From Alphaproteobacteria bacterium (lineage in GTDB: Bacteria > Pseudomonadota > Alphaproteobacteria > UBA8366): 64,000 bases of DNA. The notes below the pieces were generated by a model. That model saw only the letters and a list, made by a program, of their open reading frames with translations, had not been told where the DNA came from and did not search any database. The DNA is taken from NCBI GenBank assembly GCA_028281325.1, contig JANQKC010000009.1:1-64000 (forward strand), written 5' to 3'. Positions 44,873 to 53,213 of the stretch are shown here, piece by piece. The translations under genes and the position numbers were made by a program. The stretch's first letter is position 1; the number at the start of each line of letters is the position of its first letter.

Positions 44873-46192
44873 TTACTGGCCGTACATCACCGTCGGCAAC
44901 CAAAGGGCGATTTGCGGGAACCCGATGATCATGAGGAGACCCAACACCTGCAACACCATGAACTGCATCATGCCGAAATAGATATCCTTGAGATCCCATT
45001 CCGGAACCACGCCTTTCAGGAAGTAGGCGGATAAGGCGACAGGCGGCGATAGCCATGCCGTTTGCAAATTCACGGCTACCAATATGCCGAACCAGGTCAA
45101 ATTGAAACCCAATTGGTCGATCAGCGGCAAGACGATCGGCACGATGATCAGCACGATCGGCACCCATTCGAGCGGCCATCCGAGCAGGAAAATCAGCCCC
45201 ATAATCAAGAACAGCACGACATAGCGGTTCAGTTCGAGGCCCAACAGCAACTCGGTCAGCATGGTCGGCGTGCCGAGACGCGAGAACACCGCACCGAAGA
45301 AGTTCGACGCCGCGACCAGGATCATGATCAGCGCCGTGATCTCGAGAGTCTTGATCAACGCTTCCTGAAGCTTCTTCAATGTCAACTTGCGGTAGGCCAG
45401 CGACAGCAGCAACGCGCCGAAGGCGCCGCACCCTGCCCCTTCGGTCGGCGTCGCAAGGCCGAACAGGATGCTGCCGAGCGCCGAGAACACCAGCAACGAC
45501 GGCGGCACCAATCCTTTGAGGAACTCGATCCAGACCTCGCCCATGTTGTCGGCCCGCTCCTCGGCCGGCAAGGCCGGTCCCAACGCCGGATTGATCCAGC
45601 ATCGGACCAAGGCGTAGGTGGCGTACATCACCGCCAACATGATGCCGGGGATGATGGCCGCCGCGAACAGATCGGTGACCGGCACCTCCAGGACCGGCCC
45701 CATGACCACCAGCATGATGCTCGGCGGAATGAGAATCCCCAGCGTGCCGCCGGCGGTAATGGTCCCCGACGCCAGCCGAACGTCGTAGTTCGACCGGTTC
45801 ATGGTTTTGGCGGCCATGATGCCGAGGATCGTGACCGAGGCGCCGACAATCCCGGTGGCCGCGGCGAAAATCGTCGAGACGAACAGCACCGCCAAGTAAA
45901 GCGCGCCGCGTACCCGCGACAGCATCAACTGGACGGAAGCGAATAATCGCTCCATCAGTCCCGCCTGCTCCATGAGGATCCCCATGAAGACGAACAGCGG
46001 GACCGCCGCGAGCGTTTGTTCCAGCATGACGGACGAGAATTGGAAGGTCATCAGATAGAAGACGACCTGCCCGAACCCCAAGTACCCGAACACGAAACCG
46101 AGGAATATCAACGTGAAGGAAATCGGAAACCCGATAAAGATCGCGAACAGCATGCAGCCGATCAGGACCAGGCCGAGAATCTCCGGTTCCAT
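44873..46192 (-). CDS. dctM: TRAP transporter large permease (DctM)
   Basis: 439 residues from the ATG at 46192, which overlaps the dctQ stop (TGATG). A GTG three codons earlier (46201) is an alternative. About 12 hydrophobic helices are present. Family segments: PLFVFMGILMEQAGLMERLF, GGTLGILIPPSIMLVVMGPV and FGLATPTEGAGCGAFGALLL. The protein is the main transport subunit that uses the sodium gradient for uptake of the substrate delivered by DctP. It is one of three adjacent TRAP genes. Confidence 0.95.
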   Translation of the reverse strand: MEPEILGLVLIGCMLFAIFIGFPISFTLIFLGFVFGYLGFGQVVFYLMTFQFSSVMLEQTLAAVPLFVFMGILMEQAGLMERLFASVQLMLSRVRGALYLAVLFVSTIFAAATGIVGASVTILGIMAAKTMNRSNYDVRLASGTITAGGTLGILIPPSIMLVVMGPVLEVPVTDLFAAAIIPGIMLAVMYATYALVRCWINPALGPALPAEERADNMGEVWIEFLKGLVPPSLLVFSALGSILFGLATPTEGAGCGAFGALLLSLAYRKLTLKKLQEALIKTLEITALIMILVAASNFFGAVFSRLGTPTMLTELLLGLELNRYVVLFLIMGLIFLLGWPLEWVPIVLIIVPIVLPLIDQLGFNLTWFGILVAVNLQTAWLSPPVALSAYFLKGVVPEWDLKDIYFGMMQFMVLQVLGLLMIIGFPQIALWLPTVMYGQ

Positions 46193-46788
46193 CAGGGCCA
46201 CCGCCCGCGGGTCGCCGCGTAATAACTCTTAAGAAGCTCCGAGATGCCTTGGATCAGCAGCAGGATGATGCCGGCCGGAAGCGCCGTCTTGATCGGTCCC
46301 ATATACGGCATCCAGGCGGTGTCCATGCCGCGCTCGCCCCGAAACCAGGAGAGATAGGCGAAGTCGGTCGCCATGAACAGGAAGACCAGCAGACCGGGGA
46401 AGTAGAAGACGACGTACAACACCGCATCGACGGTGCCCTGTGCCCGCGCCGGCCAGTTGCGATAGATGAAGTCGGCGCGGATATGGACGCCTTTCGACAG
46501 CGCATATCCCGCGCCCAGCATGAACAGCGCCCCGGCCAGGAACCGGCTCATGTCGTAGGCCCACATGGTCGGCGCGACAAAGGCGTAACGCGCCACGATC
46601 TCGATCACCATGACCATGAAAAGCGGCACCACCAGCCAGCACACGGTACGGCCGACCCAGAGACTGAACGTATCGATCCAGGTGATCGTGCGCGCCATCC
46701 ACGGCGGCATGTCTTTCGGCAGATTCCCCGGCGAGCCCGACCGCCGTTCGGCAATCAGTTCGTCGGAAAAGTCCGGTGTGTCCGACAT
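46192..46788 (-). CDS. dctQ: TRAP transporter small permease (DctQ)
   Basis: 198 residues from the ATG at 46788, which has GGGGGA six bases upstream. Four hydrophobic helices are seen (about 45-65, 80-100, 125-145, 170-190). It contains the DctQ-like phrase EIVARYAFVAPTMWAYDMSR and GYALSKGVHIRADFIYRNWP. The first 30 residues are charged and cytoplasmic. It overlaps dctM and lies 150 bp after dctP. Confidence 0.93.
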   Translation of the reverse strand: MSDTPDFSDELIAERRSGSPGNLPKDMPPWMARTITWIDTFSLWVGRTVCWLVVPLFMVMVIEIVARYAFVAPTMWAYDMSRFLAGALFMLGAGYALSKGVHIRADFIYRNWPARAQGTVDAVLYVVFYFPGLLVFLFMATDFAYLSWFRGERGMDTAWMPYMGPIKTALPAGIILLLIQGISELLKSYYAATRGRWP

Positions 46789-46938
46789 GAGTGTCCCCCA
46801 GTCTTTCCGGAACATACGATGTGTCGACCGCATCGGCGGCCGAGGCAGAGAATCTTGGCGCAGAACTCTATTTCATCGCGAAAAAGAAACCGGGGGAAAC
46901 GAACGCCGTGCCCGTCTCCACCGGTGAGTTTGCCCCAA

Positions 46939-48060
46939 TTACTTCTTTTTCTGTCCCTTCGCGAATGCCATACCGAGATTGGCATTCGACATCTGCGCAC
47001 CCGCCCAGAACGGCACCGCAATTTCCGCGAACTTTCTTTGAGAGTCCCAGACCTTCTTGAAGAAGGCGTTGTCCGCGGCATTCTTCTCAAGCGACGCCTT
47101 GGCCGCGGTCATGTACTCGGTGAAATAGTCCGGCGGCGTGTCATGCAGGATGACGCCGTGGTTTTCGGTCAGATCCTTCAGCGCCTTGCCGTTCTCATAG
47201 ATGCGGTAGCTCAGCGAGCGGATCAGCGAGGCGTCCGCCGCAACCTGCATCGCGTTCTGCTGCGCCGGCGTCAGCTTCTTCCAAACGTCGCCGTTGATGT
47301 AGATATCCGCGTTGACGACGACCTGATGCAGCCCTTGCAGATAGTAGTTCTTCAAGACCTTCTGGAAGCCGAACACGCTGTCCGGTTTCGGGCAGCACCA
47401 TTCGGCGGCGTCGATCACGCCCTTCTCCAGCGCGGGCAGAATATCGCCGCCTCCCATCGCAACGGCGGCGACGCCGATATCCTTATAGGTCTGCCCCGGA
47501 ATGCCCGGCGGCGTCCGGAACCGGTACTTGCGGAAATCGGCCATGCTCTTGATCGGTTCCTTGAACCAGCCGAGCGCTTCGGGACCGACCGGTTGCAGCA
47601 TGAGGCCCTTGACGTTCATGCCCATCTCTTTCCAGAGCTGGTCATAAAGCTCACGGCCGCCGCCATACATGAACCAGGAGACCCAGGCGATGTTGTCGAT
47701 GCCAACGCCCGCGCCCGCGACGGGCGACCCGAACAGCATGGCGGCGGGATGATACCCGGACCAATAATGCGTCCAGGCGAAACCGCCCTCCACGAGGCCC
47801 TTGTCGACGGCTTCCAGCGTTTCCTTGACGCCGACGACCGCGCCGGCCGGCAGCACTTCGATCGTAACCTCGCCATTCGTCAGGTCGCTGACGGTCTTGG
47901 CGAAATCCTTCAACATCGTTACTTCGTCGGCCTTCGACGGAATAACGGACTGAACGCGAATCTTCGTACTCTTGGCTTGCGACGATGAAAACGGCGCGGT
48001 CACGACGACCGCCAAGAACAGCACCGCAACGCCGATCACGAGCGTCTTGAGTTTGGGCAT
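46939..48060 (-). CDS. dctP: TRAP transporter substrate-binding protein (DctP)
   Basis: 373 residues from the ATG at 48060, which follows GGGAGGGACG. The signal peptide is MPKLKTLVIGVAVLFLAVVV... to SSSQA. The mature protein has family features: GFAWTHYWSGYHPAAMLFGS, FRKYRFRTPPGIPGQTYKDI with the substrate-binding Arg, GDILPALEKGVIDAAEWCCP and NADIYINGDVWKKLTP. It looks closest to the mannitol/chloroaromatic-type subfamily of DctP rather than dicarboxylate DctP. The ligand is unknown. It heads the dctPQM-iclR-racemase run. Confidence 0.94.
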   Translation of the reverse strand: MPKLKTLVIGVAVLFLAVVVTAPFSSSQAKSTKIRVQSVIPSKADEVTMLKDFAKTVSDLTNGEVTIEVLPAGAVVGVKETLEAVDKGLVEGGFAWTHYWSGYHPAAMLFGSPVAGAGVGIDNIAWVSWFMYGGGRELYDQLWKEMGMNVKGLMLQPVGPEALGWFKEPIKSMADFRKYRFRTPPGIPGQTYKDIGVAAVAMGGGDILPALEKGVIDAAEWCCPKPDSVFGFQKVLKNYYLQGLHQVVVNADIYINGDVWKKLTPAQQNAMQVAADASLIRSLSYRIYENGKALKDLTENHGVILHDTPPDYFTEYMTAAKASLEKNAADNAFFKKVWDSQRKFAEIAVPFWAGAQMSNANLGMAFAKGQKKK

Positions 48061-48418
48061 TGAACGTCCCTCCCGGTGAATACTCACGGATGAAAAGCCG
48101 GCTCTCCGGAAAGGCCGCACGCCTGGCGCCCTGCACCGGAAACCCGACCCACGACTAACAGCCCGACCTCGTCGAGCCGCGCGGAATCCATCGCGCCGTC
48201 CTGACAGACGGCCGGGACACGTCGAGACGCAATTTTCCTGATGACATGATGTCCTCCCTGTATCGATGGACCGACGGCATCTAATTTTTATTTTTTAGAA
48301 TAGTGATACCGTAGGTCTCATACTCACACTCAATTCGACGATGTGCAAGCTTGAACGAGGCGTATCTTTGCAATTATCGACCCATGGTTGCCGACACGCG
48401 GCAAAATTGACCGTGGCG
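48061..48418. other. Intergenic region of 358 bp upstream of dctP
   Basis: This is upstream of dctP (minus) and just beyond the 3' end of the GMC gene. No coding frame is convincing. The region 48280-48305 is AT-rich (TTTTTATTTTTTAGAATAG) and a palindrome lies at 48304-48320, so a promoter for the TRAP operon is likely here, about 240 bp upstream of its start codon. Confidence 0.6.
48304..48320. promoter_or_regulatory. 17-bp palindrome, candidate IclR site (TRAP operon)
   Basis: On the minus strand it reads TGAGACC-TAC-GGTATCA, an imperfect palindrome with one mismatched pair. The same TGAGACC half-site and spacing recur at 50060-50076, just in front of the GMC gene. Confidence 0.4.
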
Positions 48419-50032
48419 TCAGCCCGCCCGCGCGTCTTCGAGGATCATGTCGGCCGCCTTTTCGGCGATCATGATCGTCGGCGCATTGGTGTTGCCGGAT
48501 ACCAGGGTCGGCATGATCGACGCGTCGACCACCCGAAGCCGGCCGATACCGTGCAGCCGAAGCCGCTCGTCGACGACGGCCATCGGATCGGATCCCATTT
48601 TGCAGGTGCCGACCGGATGATAGATCGTCACGCTGTTGTTGCGCGCATGGTCGAGCAACTCTTCGTCGCTCTGCGCCGCCGGGCCCGGTTCGAGTTCTTC
48701 GGCGACATAGGGCCCAAGCGATTGCGTCTCGGAAAGCCGGCGCGACATCTTCATGCCGTCGACGATCGTGCGCTGGTCCGTCTGGGTCGCCAGGTAATTC
48801 GGATGGATGGCCGGGTATGCGGTGGGATCGTTCGACTTGATCGTAAGATATCCACGGCTTTCCGGCCGTAGCTGACAAACCGACGAGGTGAAGGCCGAGA
48901 ACTTGTGCAGGCCGTCCCCGGGTTTGTCCGCGCTCAACGGCTGCAGATGGAACTGGATATCCGGCGTCTCCATGTCCTGCTGCGTGCGCGCGAAAACGCA
49001 GACCTGGCTGGCCCCCATCGACAAGGGCCCGCGCCGGAAGAACAAGTAGTCCAACCCCATGAACATCTTGTTGATCGGGTTCTTCACCTGATCGTTCATG
49101 GTGATCGGGTCCTTGGTGCGGTACATGCTGCGGACCTGCAGATGGTCCTGCAGATTCTCGCCGACGCCCGGCAGGTCATGAACCGCGGCCACGCCGGCGG
49201 CGGCCAACAGCGCCCCGCCCCCGACGCCCGAAAGCTGTAGGATTTGCGGCGACCCGATCGCGCCCGCCGACAACAAAACCTCCGCGTCCGCATAAGCCGT
49301 CTGCGTCCGTCCCTCGACGGAGTACTCGATCCCGACCGCTTGCTTGCCGTCCAGCAGAACACGGTGCGCCAGCGCGTGCGTGACGACATCAAGGTTCGGC
49401 CGTTTCTTGACCGGGTTCAGATATCCGACGGCGGCGCTGCAGCGCCGCCCGTTGCGCGCGGTGAGTTGGACATATCCCGCGCCTTCCTGGCTCGCGCCGT
49501 TGAAATCATCCGTCGCCGGAATGCCGAGTTCCTCGGCGGCCTTGATGTAAACGTCGCAGATTTCGCGGCTGATGCGCATATTCGAAACGGACAGCGGGCC
49601 GCCCGCGCCATGAAACTCATCGCCGCCGCGCTCCTGATCCTCGGCTTTCTTGAAATACGGCAATACGTCGTCAAACGACCAACCGGCATTCCCGAGTTGG
49701 CGCCACTGATCGTAGTCCTGCGCTTGGCCGCGAATGTAGATCAAACCGTTTATCGAACTCGATCCGCCGAGCACCTTACCCCGCGGCCAAGCGATACTTC
49801 GGCCGTTCAGCCCGGGGTCCTTCTCGGTCTCGTAACACCAGTCGGTGCCCGGATTATGCATCGTCTTGAAGTAGCCGACCGGGATATGGATCCAGGGATT
49901 GACGTCGCGACCACCCGCCTCCAACAGCAATACGCGGTTCTTGGGATTGGCCGACAACCGGTTCGCGAGGACACATCCGGCCGACCCGGCGCCAACAACG
50001 ACATATGTGTAACGCTTCTCCCCGGACGGCAC
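48419..50032 (-). CDS. GMC family FAD-dependent oxidoreductase
   Basis: 537 residues from a GTG at 50032 with GGAGAG upstream. Glucose-methanol-choline oxidoreductases oxidise alcohols. The FAD motif is [20 protein letters not shown] and the family stretch [20 protein letters not shown]. Other segments: [20 protein letters not shown], and near the end [20 protein letters not shown] (catalytic His) with [20 protein letters not shown]. It resembles choline dehydrogenase and alkanol/PEG dehydrogenases, but the substrate is unknown. A candidate operator shared with the TRAP operon lies 28-44 bp upstream of its start codon. Confidence 0.93.
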   Translation of the reverse strand: MPSGEKRYTYVVVGAGSAGCVLANRLSANPKNRVLLLEAGGRDVNPWIHIPVGYFKTMHNPGTDWCYETEKDPGLNGRSIAWPRGKVLGGSSSINGLIYIRGQAQDYDQWRQLGNAGWSFDDVLPYFKKAEDQERGGDEFHGAGGPLSVSNMRISREICDVYIKAAEELGIPATDDFNGASQEGAGYVQLTARNGRRCSAAVGYLNPVKKRPNLDVVTHALAHRVLLDGKQAVGIEYSVEGRTQTAYADAEVLLSAGAIGSPQILQLSGVGGGALLAAAGVAAVHDLPGVGENLQDHLQVRSMYRTKDPITMNDQVKNPINKMFMGLDYLFFRRGPLSMGASQVCVFARTQQDMETPDIQFHLQPLSADKPGDGLHKFSAFTSSVCQLRPESRGYLTIKSNDPTAYPAIHPNYLATQTDQRTIVDGMKMSRRLSETQSLGPYVAEELEPGPAAQSDEELLDHARNNSVTIYHPVGTCKMGSDPMAVVDERLRLHGIGRLRVVDASIMPTLVSGNTNAPTIMIAEKAADMILEDARAG

Positions 50033-50059
50033 CCATCTCTCCCATCATTATCGAATTTT

Positions 50060-50076
50060 TGAGACCCAGGTTCTCA
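50060..50076. promoter_or_regulatory. 17-bp palindrome, candidate IclR site (GMC gene)
   Basis: TGAGACC-CAG-GTTCTCA, an imperfect palindrome that shares its left half with the site at 48304-48320. It is 28 bp upstream of the GMC start codon. Confidence 0.4.
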
Positions 50077-50245
50077 GTATGGTGAAATTATCGATGCAAG
50101 AAAACCAAAATCGCGCAACGAATGGTCAACCGGTCGGCCGCCGACATATCGGCGACGGGGCCGTGCCGTCCGCAAGAACCGTCTTGGAAACCGTCCGAGA
50201 CCCGATTTTGGGCGTCGCCACGACAAGGCAACGACCGACGAGCGA

Positions 50246-50412
50246 TCAGTGCGTCGCTTCGCCTTCGATGATGATCCAGTGCATCATGCGCCGGTGTCCG
50301 TGATCGTCGTCAAGCGCCCTACCGGTTGTCCCATAACGCCAGCGAATCCTTCTCCCACCGAAACCGGCAGGTGAGTTCGGATTGCGTCGCGTGATCGAGC
50401 GGACATCCAGCA
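50246..50412 (-). pseudogene. C-terminal remnant of a TauD/TfdA-family dioxygenase
   Basis: The minus-strand translation of about 50330-50412 reads LDHATQSELTCRFRWEKDSL then ALWDNR and a stop. After a frame change it continues ALDDDHGHRRMMHWIIIEGE to 50246. The intact dioxygenase at 52180-53073 has AHAVRPEFTCRFRWRNGSIA, FWDNR, then CVQHYALNDYHGQRREMHRV. Compared with it, the fragment has lost a short block that covers the CVQHY part and shifted frame. Only about 50 C-terminal codons remain, so this is a decayed paralogue and not a gene. Confidence 0.8.
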
Positions 50413-50447
50413 AACGCGGAATAAGGAATCGCCCGGAAGACCCGAGG

Positions 50448-50666
50448 CTAGGTCGACAGGATCGCGTCGAGCTCCTCGTCGGTCGGGAACCGACCGAGCG
50501 CCTTCTTCGAAAACGCGAGGGACCCGTCGACGGTGATTTCGAACACGCCGCCCCCGCCCCGGATCAACTCGACCTCGACCGCATCAATGGCCTGCAACCG
50601 TTCCCGCGCACGGCGGGCCCTCGGTTCGTAGTTTCAAACGCCGCAGTATTCGATTTCGATCTTCAT
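50448..50666 (-). CDS. SelW-like (Rdx family) selenoprotein with in-frame UGA
   Basis: 72 residues if the TGA at 50634-50636 is read as selenocysteine. The minus strand begins MKIEIEYCGV, then UGA (residue 11), then NYEPRARRARERLQ. After that comes VEVELIRGGGGVFEITVDGS, then SKKALGRFPTDEELDAIL and a TAG stop. The Cys8-Gly-Val-Sec11 motif and the GVFEITVDG...FSKK...GRFP pattern are the hallmarks of SelW/SelT/SelH-type Rdx proteins, which often use Sec at just this position. The ATG has GGAG upstream. A stem-loop lies after the UGA. Conventional ORF finding misses the gene because it is cut at the UGA. It is cytoplasmic, with a thioredoxin-like fold expected. Confidence 0.85.
50598..50624 (-). 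promoter_or_regulatory. Putative bacterial SECIS stem-loop for the SelW-like gene
   Basis: Directly downstream of the UGA the minus strand has CCG-AGGGC-CCGC... and forms CCCGC-CGTGC-GCGGG, a 5-bp upper stem with a 5-base loop that has G in its second position. Flanking CCG and CGG can extend the stem with an internal bulge. The loop begins about 21 bases after the UGA, within the range of bacterial SECIS elements. Confidence 0.6.
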
Positions 50667-50720
50667 GCCGACACACTCCATCCTGTTCGCCGGCCAACGG
50701 GCCGACATCGTGCGGTTCCC

Positions 50721-50750
50721 CATATCTGTAACGATTCCGCCGGTAGTCAA
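50721..50750 (-). promoter_or_regulatory. Possible promoter of the SelW-like gene
   Basis: Minus strand TTGACT (50745-50750), 18 bases, then GATATG (50721-50726), about 55 bp upstream of the ATG. The -35 box is good; the -10 is weak. Confidence 0.35.
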
Positions 50751-50856
50751 GCCGTCCGAAGCGGCAAGGCGTCAACCGGTTGTTCCCGCAGATGCCGCAA
50801 CCGGATACACTGCTCTCCCTCACCGCACGGCCCGAAACCGAAGCAGGAACCCCGCC

Positions 50857-51321
50857 ATGTCCAACGTCTCCCTCGATCAGGCAACGGCCCTCATCGACGC
50901 GGCGCTCACCGTCGGTGCGGATGCCGGCATGATGCCGTTGACCGTCGCCGTGTTGGATACCGGCGGTCACCTGGTCGCGCTGAAGCGGCAGGACGGGTCC
51001 GGCATCATGCGCGTCCAGGTCGCCACCGGCAAAGCCTGGGGCGCCCTGGGGATGGGCGCGTCCAGCCGGCTGCTGCGCGACCGCCTGAGCGACCGCCCGG
51101 CCTTCGTCTCGGCCCTCACCGTCGCCTCCGAAGGCCGCTTCATCCCGGTGCCGGGCGGTGTGCTGATCCGGGACGCGGACGGCGGCATCGTCGGCGCGGT
51201 CGGGATCAGCGGCGATACCTCGGACAAGGACGAATACTGCGCCATCGCAGGCGTGAAAGCCGCCGGTCTGACGCCCGATCCCGGTGAACCCGACCCCGAT
51301 TGGCAAGCTTCCAAACTTTAG
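50857..51321 (+). CDS. GlcG/HbpS family haem-binding-like protein
   Basis: 154 residues from the ATG at 50857 (AGGAA eight bases upstream); the frame extends to 50665 without family sequence. GlcG/HbpS proteins are small alpha-beta proteins of uncertain function found in catabolic operons. The features are LTVAVLDTGGHLVALKRQDG, ATGKAWGALGMGASSRLL, RFIPVPGGVLIRDADGGIVG and AVGISGDTSDKDEYCAIAGV, all diagnostic. There is no signal peptide. It is divergent from the selenoprotein gene and 73 bp before the enoyl-CoA hydratase-like gene. Confidence 0.9.
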   Translation: MSNVSLDQATALIDAALTVGADAGMMPLTVAVLDTGGHLVALKRQDGSGIMRVQVATGKAWGALGMGASSRLLRDRLSDRPAFVSALTVASEGRFIPVPGGVLIRDADGGIVGAVGISGDTSDKDEYCAIAGVKAAGLTPDPGEPDPDWQASKL

Positions 51322-51394
51322 CGTTACGAATCGACCGAACGCGGGCGGCGGCCCCCTGCACACCTGACAACGACCATCACGAAGGAGCAACCCC

Positions 51395-52168
51395 ATGCCT
51401 GAATTCTGCAGCGCCGAACGCGACGGCCACATTCTTATCGTCACGATCAACCGCCCGGAGCGGATGAACGCCTTGCACTCCGGCGCGCATTACGAACTGT
51501 CGGCGATCTTCGACGAGTTCGAGGCCGACCCGGATCAATGGGTCGCCATCCTGACAGGCGAAGGCGACCGCGCCTTCAGCGCCGGCAACGATCTGAAATG
51601 GCAGGCGGAAGGCGGCACTCGGGACCGGCCCGACACGGGCTTCGGCGGCATCACGACACGCTTCGACCGGACCAAGCCGCTGATCGCCGCGGTGAACGGG
51701 ATCGCCATGGGCGGCGGATTCGAGTTGGCGCTGGCGAGCGACATCATCATCGCGTCCGAGAACGCGATCTTCGCCCTGCCCGAGCCGCTGGTCGGCCTCG
51801 CCGCCCTGGCCGGCGGGCTGCACCGCCTGCCGCGGCAAATCCCGATGAAACAGGCGATGGGCATGATCCTGACGGGCCGACGCGTGCCGGCGGCGGAAGC
51901 CTACACGCTTGGTATCGTCACCGAAGTCGTGCCCGAGGGCGAAGCGCTCACCGCCGCGAAACGCTGGGCCGCCGATATCGAGAAATGCTCGCCGCTGTCG
52001 ATCCGCGCCAGCATCGAGTCGGTCATGAAGGGCCTCGACTACGCCTCGGTCGAGGAAGCCATGAACGCGGACTACCCGGCGGTCGAGCGCATGCGCAACA
52101 GCGAGGATTATGTCGAGGGTCCGAAAGCCTTTTCGGAAAAACGCCCGCCCAACTGGAAAGGCAAGTAG
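51395..52168 (+). CDS. Enoyl-CoA hydratase/isomerase family protein
   Basis: 257 residues, AAGGAG ribosome site upstream. Crotonase-fold enzymes act on enoyl-CoA. The oxyanion-hole motifs are AFSAGNDLKWQ and GIAMGGGFELALASDIIIAS. The first catalytic Glu is kept (FALPEPLVGLAAL), but at the second Glu position of rat mitochondrial hydratase (AMEMVLTG) this protein has AMGMILTG, so that acid is lost. It may therefore be an isomerase, carnitinyl-CoA-type dehydratase or other crotonase. It is transcribed with the GlcG-like gene and convergent with the TauD gene. Confidence 0.9.
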   Translation: MPEFCSAERDGHILIVTINRPERMNALHSGAHYELSAIFDEFEADPDQWVAILTGEGDRAFSAGNDLKWQAEGGTRDRPDTGFGGITTRFDRTKPLIAAVNGIAMGGGFELALASDIIIASENAIFALPEPLVGLAALAGGLHRLPRQIPMKQAMGMILTGRRVPAAEAYTLGIVTEVVPEGEALTAAKRWAADIEKCSPLSIRASIESVMKGLDYASVEEAMNADYPAVERMRNSEDYVEGPKAFSEKRPPNWKGK

Positions 52169-52179
52169 CCCCGGCGCGG

Positions 52180-53073
52180 CTACTCCGCGGCGGCGGGATG
52201 GTCCTGCCGCGCCAGGAACGGCCGGTCGCCGCAGATGGTCACCCGATGCATCTCGCGGCGCTGGCCGTGATAGTCGTTCAGCGCATAGTGCTGGACGCAA
52301 CGGTTGTCCCAAAAGGCGATCGACCCGTTGCGCCACCGGAAACGGCAGGTGAACTCCGGCCGCACCGCGTGGGCGTAGAGGTAGTCGAGCAGCGGCTGGC
52401 TTTCTTCCTGCGTCCAACCCTTGAATCGTTGCGTGAAGACATGGTTGACGAACAATCCCTTGCGCCCGGTCTCCGGATGCGTGCGCACCACCGGGTGTTC
52501 CACCATGGCTTCCGCGTCGAGGCCGAACTTGATCTCCATCGACTTGCTGCCCTTTGCCTTGCGGCGTGTGGTTCGGCTGTCCACGCCATAGGACCGGGAC
52601 GCGTTGTGCAACGCGGTCAATCCCTCCAACAGCTCCTTCAGACCGTCCGACAGCGTGTCATACGCCATGTACATGTTGGCGAACATGGTGTCGCCGCCGT
52701 AGGCCGGCGTTTCCAAAGCATAGAGGACCGATCCGAGCGCCGGCTTCTCATAGAAGGTGACGTCGGAATGCCACGTGCCGCCGAAATTGCCCGCATGGTC
52801 TTCGGCCTCCTTGATCACCGGCAACACTTCGGGCAGGTCATCCAACCCCTTGGCGAAGGGATGAATGTCCAATTCGCCGAAACGTCCGGCAAACGCGACA
52901 TGCTGTTGCGGCGTGATCTGCTGGTCGCGGAAGAAAATGACGAGGTTTTCGTGAAAGGCCCGCTTCACCTCGGCAAAGGTTTCGTCGTCCAACGGCGATG
53001 ACAGGTCCACGCCCTGCACTTCGGCGCCCAAAGCGCCCGCAATCGGCCGAACATCGATCTTCTTGAACTGCAT
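52180..53073 (-). CDS. TauD/TfdA family Fe(II)/2-oxoglutarate dioxygenase
   Basis: 297 residues from the ATG at 53073, which has GGAGGATGCGG upstream; the frame extends to 53154. The family oxidises taurine, 2,4-D or related compounds with 2-oxoglutarate. The metal facial triad is visible: GGTWHSDVTFYEKPALGSVL (His-x-Asp) and the distal His in FWDNRCVQHYALNDY. The 2-oxoglutarate-binding Arg is in HGQRREMHRVTICGD. The substrate is unknown. A decayed copy of the C-terminus lies at 50246-50412. Confidence 0.93.
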   Translation of the reverse strand: MQFKKIDVRPIAGALGAEVQGVDLSSPLDDETFAEVKRAFHENLVIFFRDQQITPQQHVAFAGRFGELDIHPFAKGLDDLPEVLPVIKEAEDHAGNFGGTWHSDVTFYEKPALGSVLYALETPAYGGDTMFANMYMAYDTLSDGLKELLEGLTALHNASRSYGVDSRTTRRKAKGSKSMEIKFGLDAEAMVEHPVVRTHPETGRKGLFVNHVFTQRFKGWTQEESQPLLDYLYAHAVRPEFTCRFRWRNGSIAFWDNRCVQHYALNDYHGQRREMHRVTICGDRPFLARQDHPAAAE

Positions 53074-53213
53074 TCCGCATCCTCCAGAAACTGGCGTTTT
53101 CGGTCGGTATACGCCGCCACCCCCTATCATCGCGTCGCGGCCGCCATCATGCAACCGAAGCCGGCCGGCAGCGATGCAAAAGACAACAGGTTTGAGGGCT
53201 AGGATATGCGGAG

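Noticed and set aside
46249-47988. 579-codon plus-strand frame over the TRAP genes
   Set aside because: It is antisense to dctQ and dctP, which are well supported. No domain was seen.
50448-50666. Treating the UGA-containing frame as a pseudogene
   Set aside because: The rest of the frame is intact and family-like and the UGA lies at the known Sec position, so a selenoprotein is the simpler reading.
50382-51287. 301-codon plus-strand frame over the SelW and GlcG region
   Set aside because: Composition is that of a shadow, and it spans the selenoprotein gene on the other strand and the GlcG gene in another frame.
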